Source: Myceligenerans salitolerans (lineage in GTDB: Bacteria > Actinomycetota > Actinomycetes > Actinomycetales > Cellulomonadaceae). From it: a stretch of DNA of 64,000 nt. Made by a program: the position numbers and the translations under genes. The stretch is taken from contig NZ_JAFMPK010000048.1 in the NCBI RefSeq assembly GCF_017349295.1, positions 1 to 64,000 of the forward strand, written 5' to 3'. The notes under the pieces were generated by a model. It did no database searches, was not told where the DNA came from, and was given only the letters and a program-made list of their open reading frames with translations. Positions 37,522 to 45,646 of this stretch are shown here, one piece after another; the stretch's first letter is position 1, and every line of letters begins with the position of its first letter.

Positions 37522-37573
37522 ACCCAGCGGTTACCTGGTACCGGACTGCACAGGACCCGGAGTCCCGGCAACA

Positions 37574-38593
37574 ATGTTCGACGTGAGCGCGACTTCTCCC
37601 CAGAATCCCGAACGTTCGCACGACTCGGCGTCCTCGAGGGCGACGGCGTCCTCCGGCCCGGCAGTGCCGCTCCCGGCATCGGCCGCCCAGCCCGCGCCCT
37701 CGACCCGCCCGGTAGCGCCTGGCCCCCGGACGCCCGCGCCCGAACCGGCCGCGGCACCGGCCGAGAACGTCGCGTCCCCGGCGGGCTCCGCCGCCGAACC
37801 CGACGACACCCCGCGCTGGACGCGTTACGTCGCCATCGGCGACTCGTTCACGGAGGGCTTGTGGGATCCGTACCCCGGCCTGGAGGACACGCAGCGCGGC
37901 TGGGCCGACCGCCTCGCGACCTCGCTGAGCGAGCGACGTATCGCGGCCGGCGAACCGGCGATCGAGTACGCGAACCTCGCGATCCGGGGACGGCTGCTGC
38001 GTCCGATCATCGCCGAACAACTCGACGTGGCGCTCGGTGTGGAGCCGGACCTCGTGTCACTCATCGGTGGTGGCAACGACATCCTCCGGCCGGGCGTGGA
38101 CCTGGAAGCCATCTGCTCGGCACTCGAGGACGCCGTCGTGAGGATCCGCGCCACGGGTGCCGACGTCCTCATGGGTACCGGCTTCAAGGCGGGAGGAACG
38201 CTGGCCTGGACCAACAGCCGCGTCGGCGTGTACAACGCCAACATCTGGTCGATCGCCCGCCGCCACGGGGCGCACGTGATCGACCTGTGGGGGCTTCGCG
38301 CACTGTTCGACCTGCGCATGTGGTCGGCGGACCGGATCCATCTCCTCCCGGAAGGCCACGAACGCGTCAAGAACGCGGCGCTCGTCGGCCTCGGTCTGGC
38401 ACCGGATGATCCCGCCTGGGACACGCCGCTGCCTCCGGCGCCGCGACCGACTCTTATCGCCGCCACCAGGGAGAACGCGGCGTGGGCACGCGAACACGTC
38501 GGCCCGTGGGTGAAGCGGCGCGTGACCGGGAAGTCGTCGGGCGACGGCCGTACCCCGAAATGGCCGGCTCCGGGGGCCTGGCCCCGAAGCTGA
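37574..38593 (+). CDS. SGNH/GDSL-family hydrolase
   Basis: The protein has 339 residues. About 80 residues of Ala/Pro/Ser linker precede the catalytic domain. Block I is YVAIGDSFTEGLWD (nucleophile serine), block II has NLAIRGR (conserved glycine region), block III is LIGGGNDILRP and block V is DRIHLLPEGH with the Asp-His pair. These are lipase/esterase or carbohydrate esterase enzymes; the substrate is unknown. No signal peptide is visible, so it is likely intracellular. It ends at a hairpin shared with the tRNA gene on the other strand. Confidence 0.92.
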   Translation: MFDVSATSPQNPERSHDSASSRATASSGPAVPLPASAAQPAPSTRPVAPGPRTPAPEPAAAPAENVASPAGSAAEPDDTPRWTRYVAIGDSFTEGLWDPYPGLEDTQRGWADRLATSLSERRIAAGEPAIEYANLAIRGRLLRPIIAEQLDVALGVEPDLVSLIGGGNDILRPGVDLEAICSALEDAVVRIRATGADVLMGTGFKAGGTLAWTNSRVGVYNANIWSIARRHGAHVIDLWGLRALFDLRMWSADRIHLLPEGHERVKNAALVGLGLAPDDPAWDTPLPPAPRPTLIAATRENAAWAREHVGPWVKRRVTGKSSGDGRTPKWPAPGAWPRS

Positions 38594-38640
38594 CCCGACC
38601 GGAGCCTCGCCCGGCGCACCGGCCGCCGGCCACAGCGCAA

Positions 38641-38670
38641 GAGGCCCGGAATCCTGAGATTCCGGGCCTC
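38641..38670. terminator. Terminator between the SGNH hydrolase gene and tRNA-Thr
   Basis: A perfect 13-bp stem (GAGGCCCGGAATC with its complement) closes a four-base loop. It lies at the 3' end of both convergent genes, so it can act in either direction. Confidence 0.85.
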
Positions 38671-38674
38671 TCGG

Positions 38675-38747
38675 AGCCGCCTGTCGGGTTCGAACCGACG
38701 ACCTTTCGCTTACAAGGCGAGCGCTCTACCAGCTGAGCTAAGGCGGC
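38675..38747 (-). tRNA. tRNA-Thr (anticodon TGT)
   Basis: On the minus strand the sequence folds as a cloverleaf. The acceptor arm GCCGCCT pairs with AGGCGGC, the D arm is GCTCAGCTGGTAGAGC, the anticodon loop is CTTGTAA, and the T arm is GTCGGTTCGAACCCGAC. The loop gives anticodon TGT, which reads ACA (Thr). No CCA is encoded. The first pair of the anticodon stem is a C/A mismatch; the rest are paired. Confidence 0.93.
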
Positions 38748-38752
38748 GACGC

Positions 38753-38770
38753 CGGGCCGCAGGCGGCCCG
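38753..38770 (-). terminator. Small hairpin between the DsbA-like gene and tRNA-Thr
   Basis: The 8-bp arms CGGGCCGC and GCGGCCCG enclose AG. It lies downstream of the DsbA-like gene on the minus strand and directly before the tRNA. It may end the DsbA-like transcript. Confidence 0.4.
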
Positions 38771-38889
38771 AGCCGGGGTACAGCCTAATGCACACACACG
38801 ACGTGGTGAGCGTGTCGGCCGCCGATCCGCACCGGGCGTTCTCGGCGACCGACCCAGCCCACGACGCCTCGCGTCAGGCTGGACTCACG

Positions 38890-39771
38890 TCACTCGCCGG
38901 ACGACTCCTCCTCGGAGCCGCTGTCGGCGTCCTCGTTCGCCGAGCCGTCACCGGACTCGTCGGCCGAACCCCCGGTGATGGCAGTCCTCAGCGCGCCGGG
39001 TGTGGCCCAGTCCTCGAACCGCTCGCCGTCGAGCATGACGGTCGGCGTCCCGAACTGACCCGTCTGCGGGTTCGCGAGTTCCTCGGCCGACGTGGCCTGA
39101 TCCGTCGATGCCGTCACCCAGTCGCGGTACGTGGCCGTGGCGTCACCGTCCGCGATGCCCTGCGCGACGTCGGCCGGGACGCCCGCCTGCTCGGCGAAGG
39201 CGGCGAGCTGCTCGTCGCTCAGGCCGGCCGAGTTCTCGGCGGGCTGGTTCGCGAAGAGCAGGTCGTGGTACTCGGCGAAGGCCTCGGGAGCCTGGTCGGC
39301 CACCCACGCGGCAGACGACGCCGCACGCGTGGAGTACTCGGTCCCGCTCGACATCCGGTCCAGGATCGCCACCGGGTGCACGACGAGGGCCACCTCGCCG
39401 CTCTCACGCAGTTCGGTGAGGTCCGCCCCGTTCATCGCCTCGAACTGGCCGCACACCGGGCACATGAAGTCGACGTAGACGTCGACCTGAGGCGCTCCCT
39501 CGACCAGGGTGCCGGCCGCGCCGTCCTCCCCGACCGGGATACCCGTCTCGTCCACGACGCCGGCCGGGACGTTGTCCGCCCGCTCCATCGGCGTCTTCTG
39601 GGACTCCGCGAAGATCAGCCAGATCGCGACAGCCAGACCGGCGATGAGCACCCCGAGAAGGCTGAGGGTCACGATCCGGTACATCCGCTCGCGCCCCTGC
39701 GCCTTCTTCTGCATCGCGAGAGCCTCGGCGCGCGCGGCTTCTCGCCGCTGAGCCTTGGTCATGTTCGACAT
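38890..39771 (-). CDS. DsbA-family membrane-anchored thiol oxidoreductase
   Basis: The 293-residue protein has a short basic cytoplasmic tail (SNMTKAQRREAARAEALAMQKKAQGRERM), one transmembrane helix (about 33-53) and an extracytoplasmic thioredoxin-fold domain. The active site is FMCPVCGQF with C104 and C107; FGTPTVMLDG supplies the cis-proline. An acidic Glu/Ser/Asp-rich tail closes the chain. It should catalyse disulfide exchange in the envelope, like the thioredoxin-fold DsbA relatives of actinobacteria. The ATG at 39771 has GGAGAAGGA upstream. The gene is not near a VKOR or CcdA homologue in this window. Confidence 0.92.
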   Translation of the reverse strand: MSNMTKAQRREAARAEALAMQKKAQGRERMYRIVTLSLLGVLIAGLAVAIWLIFAESQKTPMERADNVPAGVVDETGIPVGEDGAAGTLVEGAPQVDVYVDFMCPVCGQFEAMNGADLTELRESGEVALVVHPVAILDRMSSGTEYSTRAASSAAWVADQAPEAFAEYHDLLFANQPAENSAGLSDEQLAAFAEQAGVPADVAQGIADGDATATYRDWVTASTDQATSAEELANPQTGQFGTPTVMLDGERFEDWATPGALRTAITGGSADESGDGSANEDADSGSEEESSGE

Positions 39772-39921
39772 CGAGTCCTTCTCCTCGGTGCGCGGCCCAC
39801 CGGCCAGCAGTTTCCCGGCACCACGGTGGTGGCACCGCCCGGCAGTCCGTCGCCGGCGCACCACAGCCTATCCACAGAGCCCTGGGAACGACCTGGGCGT
39901 TGCATCACTATTTCGTGACGC

Positions 39922-41721
39922 TCAGCGCACGTCCGGCCGCCCGGTGAGCGGCCACCAGTCGATGACCAGCGGATCGGTCACGGCCGCCGCGGCGCCGAGC
40001 CCGACCACCGCAAGGGCGAGCACGACGACGACTCCCGCGCCGAGCCGTCCCGGGGCGACGGTGGCCAGCAGCGGCCGGGCACCGTCCCGGGTGAGCCGGG
40101 CGACGGGCCCCCACCAGGCCAGCAGCATCGTCACGAGCATCGCCACAGCCAGCACCCACGTGTCGACGATCGGGTCGTTGGTGCCGCCCACCGCACGGGA
40201 CGCCGGGTCGTCGAGCGGCAGCACGATCACCCGGCCGGGCGCGAACAGCCAGAATCCGCCGAGCGCCACGATCGCCCCGACCGCACTCGCGATGAGCAAC
40301 GCGGGCAACGCCCCGAAGACCGAGCGCACCAGGTACCAGGGCATGAGCAGCACCGCACGCCCCTTGCCGCCCGACGCCGCCCCGTGACGCACCCGCCAGT
40401 TCCAGAGCTCGTTCACCGCGGCACCCGACGCCCGGCACAGCACGCAGACCACCACCAGGGCGGCGAGCGCCCAGCCCGGCCGCGTCGCGGCGAGTGCGAC
40501 GACGGCTCCGCCGACGGCGGTGACGGTGCCGGTCCGCGCGGAGTACCGGGTCATCCGTCCGATGCCGGGCACCGGTGAGCCCTCGGTCGGTACCGCCGGC
40601 GCCGGAGCGGTGGGCCGGCCGCAGGAATCGGGGCGTTCGCCACCCGGCGACCCGGTCCCGTGCAGGGAGCCGACGGGATGGCTCCGTACGGATCGCGCGG
40701 CAGCGGACGGTGCGATCGCCGGCCTGGCGGGTTCGACCACCGCCGTGACCGGTTCGGGCTTCGGGGCGACGACCGCCGTCGGTCCCGACATGACCTGGGT
40801 CCGGCGATCTCCGATGTCCCCGGTCCGGATGCCGGGGTCCGCGGCGCGCGCGGCCGCGACGAACGCTTCGGACGCGGCCTGGAGTGACCGCGCGACCTCG
40901 GTGGGTCCCCACCGTTCGACGGGAGTGGGCCGGAGGGCCGCGGCGAGGGCGCGGGAGGTGCGCGGTTCGAGTCCGGCGAGGTCGGCATCGCCCTCGCGGG
41001 AGCGCCGGAGGACGTGTTCGAGGGGCCGGACGCCGAACGGTGAACGTCCGGTGGCCGCGAAGGCGAGCACGGCGGCCCAGCTCCACCAGTCCGTGTAGGG
41101 GGCGGGGTCGCCGCCGTCGAGCAGTTCGGGCGCGAGATAGCCCGGGGTACCCATGACGAATCCGGTGCGGGTGGCGCGGGCGTCGCCGCGCGCGTGGGCG
41201 AGGCCGAAGTCGATGAGCACCGGTCCGGAAGGGGAGATCAGAACGTTCGACGGCGTCAGGTCGCGGTGCACGACGCCGGCCGCGTGCACCGCCTCCAGGG
41301 CGTCGGCGAGCTGGTCGGCCAGTTCGTAGAGGTCGCGTGGGTCGAGCGGGCCGCGGTCGTCGACCTCCTCCTCGAGGGTGGGGCCCTCGACGAGTTCGGT
41401 CACGATGAACGCGTCGGTCCCGTCGAGCTCGACGTCGATCACGCTCGCCACCGCGGGGTGCTTCAACCGTTGCAGCGCCCTGGCCTCCCGGCGAAGCCGT
41501 TCGCGCGCTCCCGCCTCGTCCCGTTCCGGGGTGAGCAGCTTGAGCGCGACGGCGTTGCCGCCACCGTCGGTCGCGCGGTAGACGGTTCCCATCGCGCCGC
41601 TGCCGATCCGCCCGGTCACCGTGTAGCCGCCGATGACGGAGCCGGCAACACGGTCACGCACGGAGACGGTACCCGTGTCCGTCCGCTCTTCGGTGCCGTC
41701 GACGGCTCCCTCTGCTCCCAT
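39922..41721 (-). CDS. Ser/Thr protein kinase (PknB-like), membrane-anchored
   Basis: The 599-residue kinase has the N-lobe P-loop IGSGAMGTVYRA (39-50), VAIK-type lysine K61 and alphaC glutamate E79. The catalytic loop is VVHRDLTPSNV with D154 and N159, DFG begins at D171, and GTPGYLAPEL is present. The usual HRDLK lysine is T156. A long linker (270-390) leads to four or so membrane helices at the C-terminus. It lacks PASTA repeats. The ATG is immediately preceded by TAGCGT as a -10 element with no room for a leader, so the mRNA is probably leaderless. Substrates are unknown. Confidence 0.9.
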   Translation of the reverse strand: MGAEGAVDGTEERTDTGTVSVRDRVAGSVIGGYTVTGRIGSGAMGTVYRATDGGGNAVALKLLTPERDEAGARERLRREARALQRLKHPAVASVIDVELDGTDAFIVTELVEGPTLEEEVDDRGPLDPRDLYELADQLADALEAVHAAGVVHRDLTPSNVLISPSGPVLIDFGLAHARGDARATRTGFVMGTPGYLAPELLDGGDPAPYTDWWSWAAVLAFAATGRSPFGVRPLEHVLRRSREGDADLAGLEPRTSRALAAALRPTPVERWGPTEVARSLQAASEAFVAAARAADPGIRTGDIGDRRTQVMSGPTAVVAPKPEPVTAVVEPARPAIAPSAAARSVRSHPVGSLHGTGSPGGERPDSCGRPTAPAPAVPTEGSPVPGIGRMTRYSARTGTVTAVGGAVVALAATRPGWALAALVVVCVLCRASGAAVNELWNWRVRHGAASGGKGRAVLLMPWYLVRSVFGALPALLIASAVGAIVALGGFWLFAPGRVIVLPLDDPASRAVGGTNDPIVDTWVLAVAMLVTMLLAWWGPVARLTRDGARPLLATVAPGRLGAGVVVVLALAVVGLGAAAAVTDPLVIDWWPLTGRPDVR

Positions 41722-41728
41722 GGTTCAA

Positions 41729-41734
41729 ACGCTA
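41729..41734 (-). promoter_or_regulatory. -10 element of the kinase gene (leaderless)
   Basis: TAGCGT lies seven bases upstream of the ATG, so transcription would begin at or next to the start codon. The same hexamer serves both pstS promoters. An ATTCGCCCG copy directly abuts it. Confidence 0.5.
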
Positions 41735-41914
41735 GCGGGCGAATCTGGCCATCGCGCGGCAACTCACCTGTATTCGCCCGTCTGACCAGCAACGCAACCT
41801 TAGTTTCGCCCGAAATGGGGTGATGGACGTTACTGCGCGGACTTCCCAGGCGTCGCTACTCTGAACGAGGCAAGCGAAAGTCAACGCAGTCGATACAGAT
41901 TGAGGTGCAGATCG

Positions 41915-44200
41915 TTGCCAGGTAAAGACGGATACGACCTCGTCGTGGTGGCCAATCGCCTCCCCGTCGACTTCTCGGTGGGGCCCGCCGGGGATCTGGC
42001 CTGGCAGCGTTCACCAGGCGGCCTCGTCACGGCGCTGGAACCGGTGATGCGTGCGGCGCAGGGGGCCTGGGTGGGCTGGTCGGGCGCCCCGGACCTGGCC
42101 CATGAGCCGTTCGACGCCGAGGGGATGCGCCTGGTACCGGTCACCCTGAGCGCCGACGAGATCGAGCGCTACTACGAAGGCTTTTCCAACGACACGTTGT
42201 GGCCGCTTTACCACGACGTGATCGCGCCGCCGACGTACCACCGGCAGTGGTGGGACGCCTACCGGCGGGTCAACCAGCGGTTCGCCGACGCGGCCGCCGA
42301 GCAGGCGGCCCAGGGCGCGACAGTCTGGGTGCACGACTACCAGTTGCAGCTCGTGCCGCGCATGCTCCGCGACCAGCGCCCGGATCTGCGCATCGGCTTC
42401 TTCGACCACATCCCGTTCCCTCCGGTGGAGTTGTTCGGGCAGTTGCCGTGGCGTCGCCAGATCGTGGACGGGCTGCTGGGCGCCGACGTCATCGGCTTCC
42501 AGCGCAACGGCGACGCCGCGAACTTCGTGCGGGCGGTACGCCGGCTCACCGACTACGCGACGCGCGGCCCGGTCATCACCATGCCCGACGCCGAGGGACG
42601 ACCCGGCCGGCACGTGCGCGCCCAGGCTTTCCCCATCTCCATCGACTCACGCCGGTTCGACGAGCTGGCGCGGACACCGGAGGTGCAGAACCGCGCCAAG
42701 GAGATCCGCGCCGACCTCGGAAACCCGGAGACGGTGTACCTGGGTGTCGACCGGCTCGACTACACCAAGGGGATCCGGCACCGCATCAAGGCCTACGGCG
42801 AGCTCCTCGAGGACGGGCGTCTCGACGTCACGCGGGCCACGCTCGTGCAGGTGGCCAGCCCGAGCCGCGAGAACGTGGGCGCCTACCAGGATCTGCGTGA
42901 GCACGTGGAGATCCTGGTGGGCCGGGTCAACGGCGAGTTCGGCGAACTGGGGCACTCCGCCATCCACTACCTGCACCACTCGTACCCGCCCGAGGAGATG
43001 GCGGCGCTCTATCTCGCCGCGGACGTCATGCTCGTCACGGCGCTGCGCGACGGCATGAATCTTGTGGCCAAGGAGTACGTGGCCGCCCGGAGCGACGAGC
43101 GGGGTGTGCTCGTGCTGTCGGAGTTCACCGGCGCCGCGGACGAGCTGTCACCCGGCCCGTTGCTGGTGAACCCGCACGACATCGACGGGATGAAGGACAT
43201 CATCGTCGCGGCCGCGACCATGGACCCGAAGGAGCAGCGCCGCCGCATGCGCCGTCTGCGCCGCAAGATCATGACCGACGACGTCGCCAAGTGGTCCGAG
43301 TCCTTCCTCTCCGTGCTCTCCGCGGTGCAGCCCCCGGCGTCGGCCGAACCGCGGGGCATGGAGTCCGGGGGCACGCTCGCCGACTCGCTGCGGGCCTTCA
43401 CCCAGCCGTCCGGCCGTCGTCGCCGCAAGAACGCGAGGCCCGGGGTGGCCTGGCTCATCGCGTCCGACTTCGACGGCACCCTCTCCCAGCTCGTCGACGA
43501 CCCGAAGGCGAGCCGGATGACGCCGGCGGCCCGCGCCGCCGCCGACCGGATCGCGAGCCTCGCCGACGACCTGCCCGTGCGGCTCGCCCTCGTGTCCGGG
43601 CGCGATCTGAGAGACCTGGCGGAGGTGACGGAAGCACCGCTCGGAACGCTCCTCGTGGGTTCGCACGGTGCGGAGACGGGCCGCGTGACGGGCGACGGCG
43701 TCCAGGCCGTGCCGTTGCAGCTCTCTCCCGCACAGCACACGCAGCTCGACGCGCTGATCGCCGGGTTCGAGGCGGCTGCCGCGGACCGTGAGGGCGTATG
43801 GGTCCAGACCAAGCCGGGCGCCGCCGTCGTCCACACCCGCCTGGCGGGGGCCGACGACGCCGCCGCGGTCACCGTGGCTGCGGACGAGGTCGCCGCGAAC
43901 CTCGGTCTGCAGCCGATGCACGGCAAGGACGTCGTCGAGGTGTCCGTGGTCTCCACGTCGAAGGGCGAGGCCCTGCGACAGCTGCGCGACGTCGTCGCCG
44001 ACGAGACCGGGGCAGAAGCCGTGCGGATCTTCTACTCGGGGGACGACACGACCGACGAGCACGCCTTCGCCGCGCTGGAGAACGGCGATCTCGCCGTGAA
44101 GATCGGCACGGGCGACACCCTGGCCCAGCACCGGCTGCCGGACGCGGACACGCTCGCGGTCGTGCTGGAACGGATTGCCGATGAACTGACCCGGTCATGA
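41915..44200 (+). CDS. Fused trehalose-6-phosphate synthase / phosphatase (OtsA-OtsB)
   Basis: The protein is about 761 residues. Residues 1-480 form a GT20 trehalose-6-phosphate synthase (YDLVVVANRLPVDF, then SPGGLVTALEPVM, VWVHDYQLQLVP, GFFDHIPFPP and LVAKEYVAARSDERGVLVLSEFTGAADEL). Residues 510-755 form an HAD phosphatase with DFDGTLSQL (D518, D520) and YSGDDTTDEHAFAAL. It makes trehalose from UDP-glucose and glucose-6-phosphate in one polypeptide, for osmoprotection and as a reserve. I chose the TTG at 41915 because GAGGTG lies seven bases upstream; TTG at 41900 lacks a ribosome-binding site. The gene is divergent from the Ser/Thr kinase. Confidence 0.95.
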   Translation: MPGKDGYDLVVVANRLPVDFSVGPAGDLAWQRSPGGLVTALEPVMRAAQGAWVGWSGAPDLAHEPFDAEGMRLVPVTLSADEIERYYEGFSNDTLWPLYHDVIAPPTYHRQWWDAYRRVNQRFADAAAEQAAQGATVWVHDYQLQLVPRMLRDQRPDLRIGFFDHIPFPPVELFGQLPWRRQIVDGLLGADVIGFQRNGDAANFVRAVRRLTDYATRGPVITMPDAEGRPGRHVRAQAFPISIDSRRFDELARTPEVQNRAKEIRADLGNPETVYLGVDRLDYTKGIRHRIKAYGELLEDGRLDVTRATLVQVASPSRENVGAYQDLREHVEILVGRVNGEFGELGHSAIHYLHHSYPPEEMAALYLAADVMLVTALRDGMNLVAKEYVAARSDERGVLVLSEFTGAADELSPGPLLVNPHDIDGMKDIIVAAATMDPKEQRRRMRRLRRKIMTDDVAKWSESFLSVLSAVQPPASAEPRGMESGGTLADSLRAFTQPSGRRRRKNARPGVAWLIASDFDGTLSQLVDDPKASRMTPAARAAADRIASLADDLPVRLALVSGRDLRDLAEVTEAPLGTLLVGSHGAETGRVTGDGVQAVPLQLSPAQHTQLDALIAGFEAAAADREGVWVQTKPGAAVVHTRLAGADDAAAVTVAADEVAANLGLQPMHGKDVVEVSVVSTSKGEALRQLRDVVADETGAEAVRIFYSGDDTTDEHAFAALENGDLAVKIGTGDTLAQHRLPDADTLAVVLERIADELTRS

Positions 44201-44238
44201 CCACTGTCGTGCGTCATCACCTGGGCTCTTGACCAGCG

Positions 44239-44271
44239 GATAGTAGTTCCGCTCCCGGACGGGGTACTATC
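44239..44271 (+). promoter_or_regulatory. Inverted repeat in the MsiK-type gene promoter
   Basis: GATAGTA at 44239-44245 and its exact complement TACTATC at 44265-44271 are 19 bases apart. The right arm contains TACTAT, a fair -10 hexamer. This looks like an operator over the promoter; the regulator is not identifiable. Confidence 0.45.
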
Positions 44272-44371
44272 ACGCTGCAATCTGTGTCACCGCCGACACG
44301 CAAGTGGAAGCAACGACACCCGACACAACGGATCGTCCGGCACGTACCTGCCGGTGGAGGGAAGTCTCACC

Positions 44372-45481
44372 ATGGCTACGGTCACCTTCGACAAGGCGAC
44401 GCGCGTCTACCCGGGCACGGAGCGCCCGGCAGTCGACCAGCTCGACCTGCACATCGAGGACGGCGAGTTCCTCGTCCTCGTCGGCCCCTCGGGCTGCGGT
44501 AAGTCCACGTCGCTGCGCATGCTCGCCGGCCTGGAGGACGTGAACGGCGGTGCCATCCTCATCGGTGACCGTGACGTCACCGACGTGCAGCCCAAGGACC
44601 GCGACATCGCGATGGTGTTCCAGAACTACGCGCTGTACCCGCACATGTCCGTCGCGGACAACATGGGCTTCGCGCTCAAGATCGCGGGCACGCCGAAGGC
44701 CGAGATCCGCCAGCGGGTCGAGGAGGCGGCGAAGATCCTCGACCTCACCGAGTACCTCGACCGGAAGCCGAAGGCGCTCTCCGGTGGTCAGCGCCAGCGC
44801 GTCGCCATGGGCCGCGCCATCGTGCGTCAGCCGCAGGTGTTCCTCATGGACGAGCCGCTCTCGAACCTGGACGCCAAGCTCCGTGTCCAGACCCGTACGC
44901 AGATCGCGTCGCTGCAGCGCCGTCTCGGCGTCACGACGGTCTACGTCACGCACGACCAGACCGAGGCGCTCACCATGGGTGACCGCATCGCCGTGCTGTC
45001 GGCCGGTGTCCTGCAGCAGGTGGGCACGCCGCGCGAGATGTACGACAAGCCGGCCAACGTCTTCGTCGCGGGCTTCATCGGCTCGCCGGCCATGAACATC
45101 GGCACCTTCGACGTCACCGACGGCAAGGCTCAGGTGGGCGGCGCCTCGATCGCGCTCGACCGCGCGGTCGCGGACGGCATCACGTCGGCGGACGGCGGCC
45201 GCGTCACGCTGGGCTTCCGCCCCGAGGCTCTCACGGTCGTCTCCTCCGGCAGCGAGGGAGCCTTCGAGATCGACGTCACGCTGGTCGAGGAGCTCGGCTC
45301 CGACGCGTTCGTGTACGGCACGCTGAAGAACGGCGGCAACCTGCACGCGGGCGACAGCAACCAGGTGATCGTGCGCATCGACCCGCGCAACGTGCCGGAC
45401 AAGGGCGACACGATCTCGGTCACGATCAAGCCGGAGCAGACCCACGCGTTCTCCGCCTCGACGGGCGAGCGCCTGGGCTGA
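44372..45481 (+). CDS. Sugar ABC transporter ATP-binding protein (MsiK/UgpC type)
   Basis: The 369-residue ATPase has Walker [10 protein letters not shown] (38-46), Q-loop MVFQNYALYP, signature LSGGQ (136-140) and Walker B FLMDEPLSNLDAKL (157-170), with H loop VYVTHDQTEALTM. A C-terminal TOBE-like regulatory domain follows (GFRPEALTVV). No permease or binding-protein gene is adjacent, as for MsiK of Streptomyces, which energises several sugar uptake systems. The ATG at 44372 has GGAGGG upstream. The promoter region contains an inverted repeat. Confidence 0.92.
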   Translation: MATVTFDKATRVYPGTERPAVDQLDLHIEDGEFLVLVGPSGCGKSTSLRMLAGLEDVNGGAILIGDRDVTDVQPKDRDIAMVFQNYALYPHMSVADNMGFALKIAGTPKAEIRQRVEEAAKILDLTEYLDRKPKALSGGQRQRVAMGRAIVRQPQVFLMDEPLSNLDAKLRVQTRTQIASLQRRLGVTTVYVTHDQTEALTMGDRIAVLSAGVLQQVGTPREMYDKPANVFVAGFIGSPAMNIGTFDVTDGKAQVGGASIALDRAVADGITSADGGRVTLGFRPEALTVVSSGSEGAFEIDVTLVEELGSDAFVYGTLKNGGNLHAGDSNQVIVRIDPRNVPDKGDTISVTIKPEQTHAFSASTGERLG

Positions 45482-45523
45482 CCCGACGTCCACAGCACCG
45501 TCGGCCGTCACACGAGCGGCTGG

Positions 45524-45607
45524 CGACGTGAAGCCGCGCGCGGACCTATTCCTTCCCGAAGTGGAGGGCCCCCAGGGGCGAACGGGTCCGTGCGCGGCTT
45601 CACGTCG
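45524..45607 (+). repeat. 23-bp inverted repeat upstream of the DUF4032 gene
   Basis: The arms 45524-45546 (beginning CGACGTGAAGCCGCGC) and 45585-45607 are complementary over 23 bases with a single G-U pair. They close a 38-base loop that contains a smaller GCCCC/GGGGC hairpin. No T run follows. It lies 42 bases after the MsiK-type gene and ends 39 bases before the DUF4032 start. Confidence 0.9.
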
Positions 45608-45646
45608 TCGGCGGTCCCGACGACGAACGACCACCGGGAGACAGGC

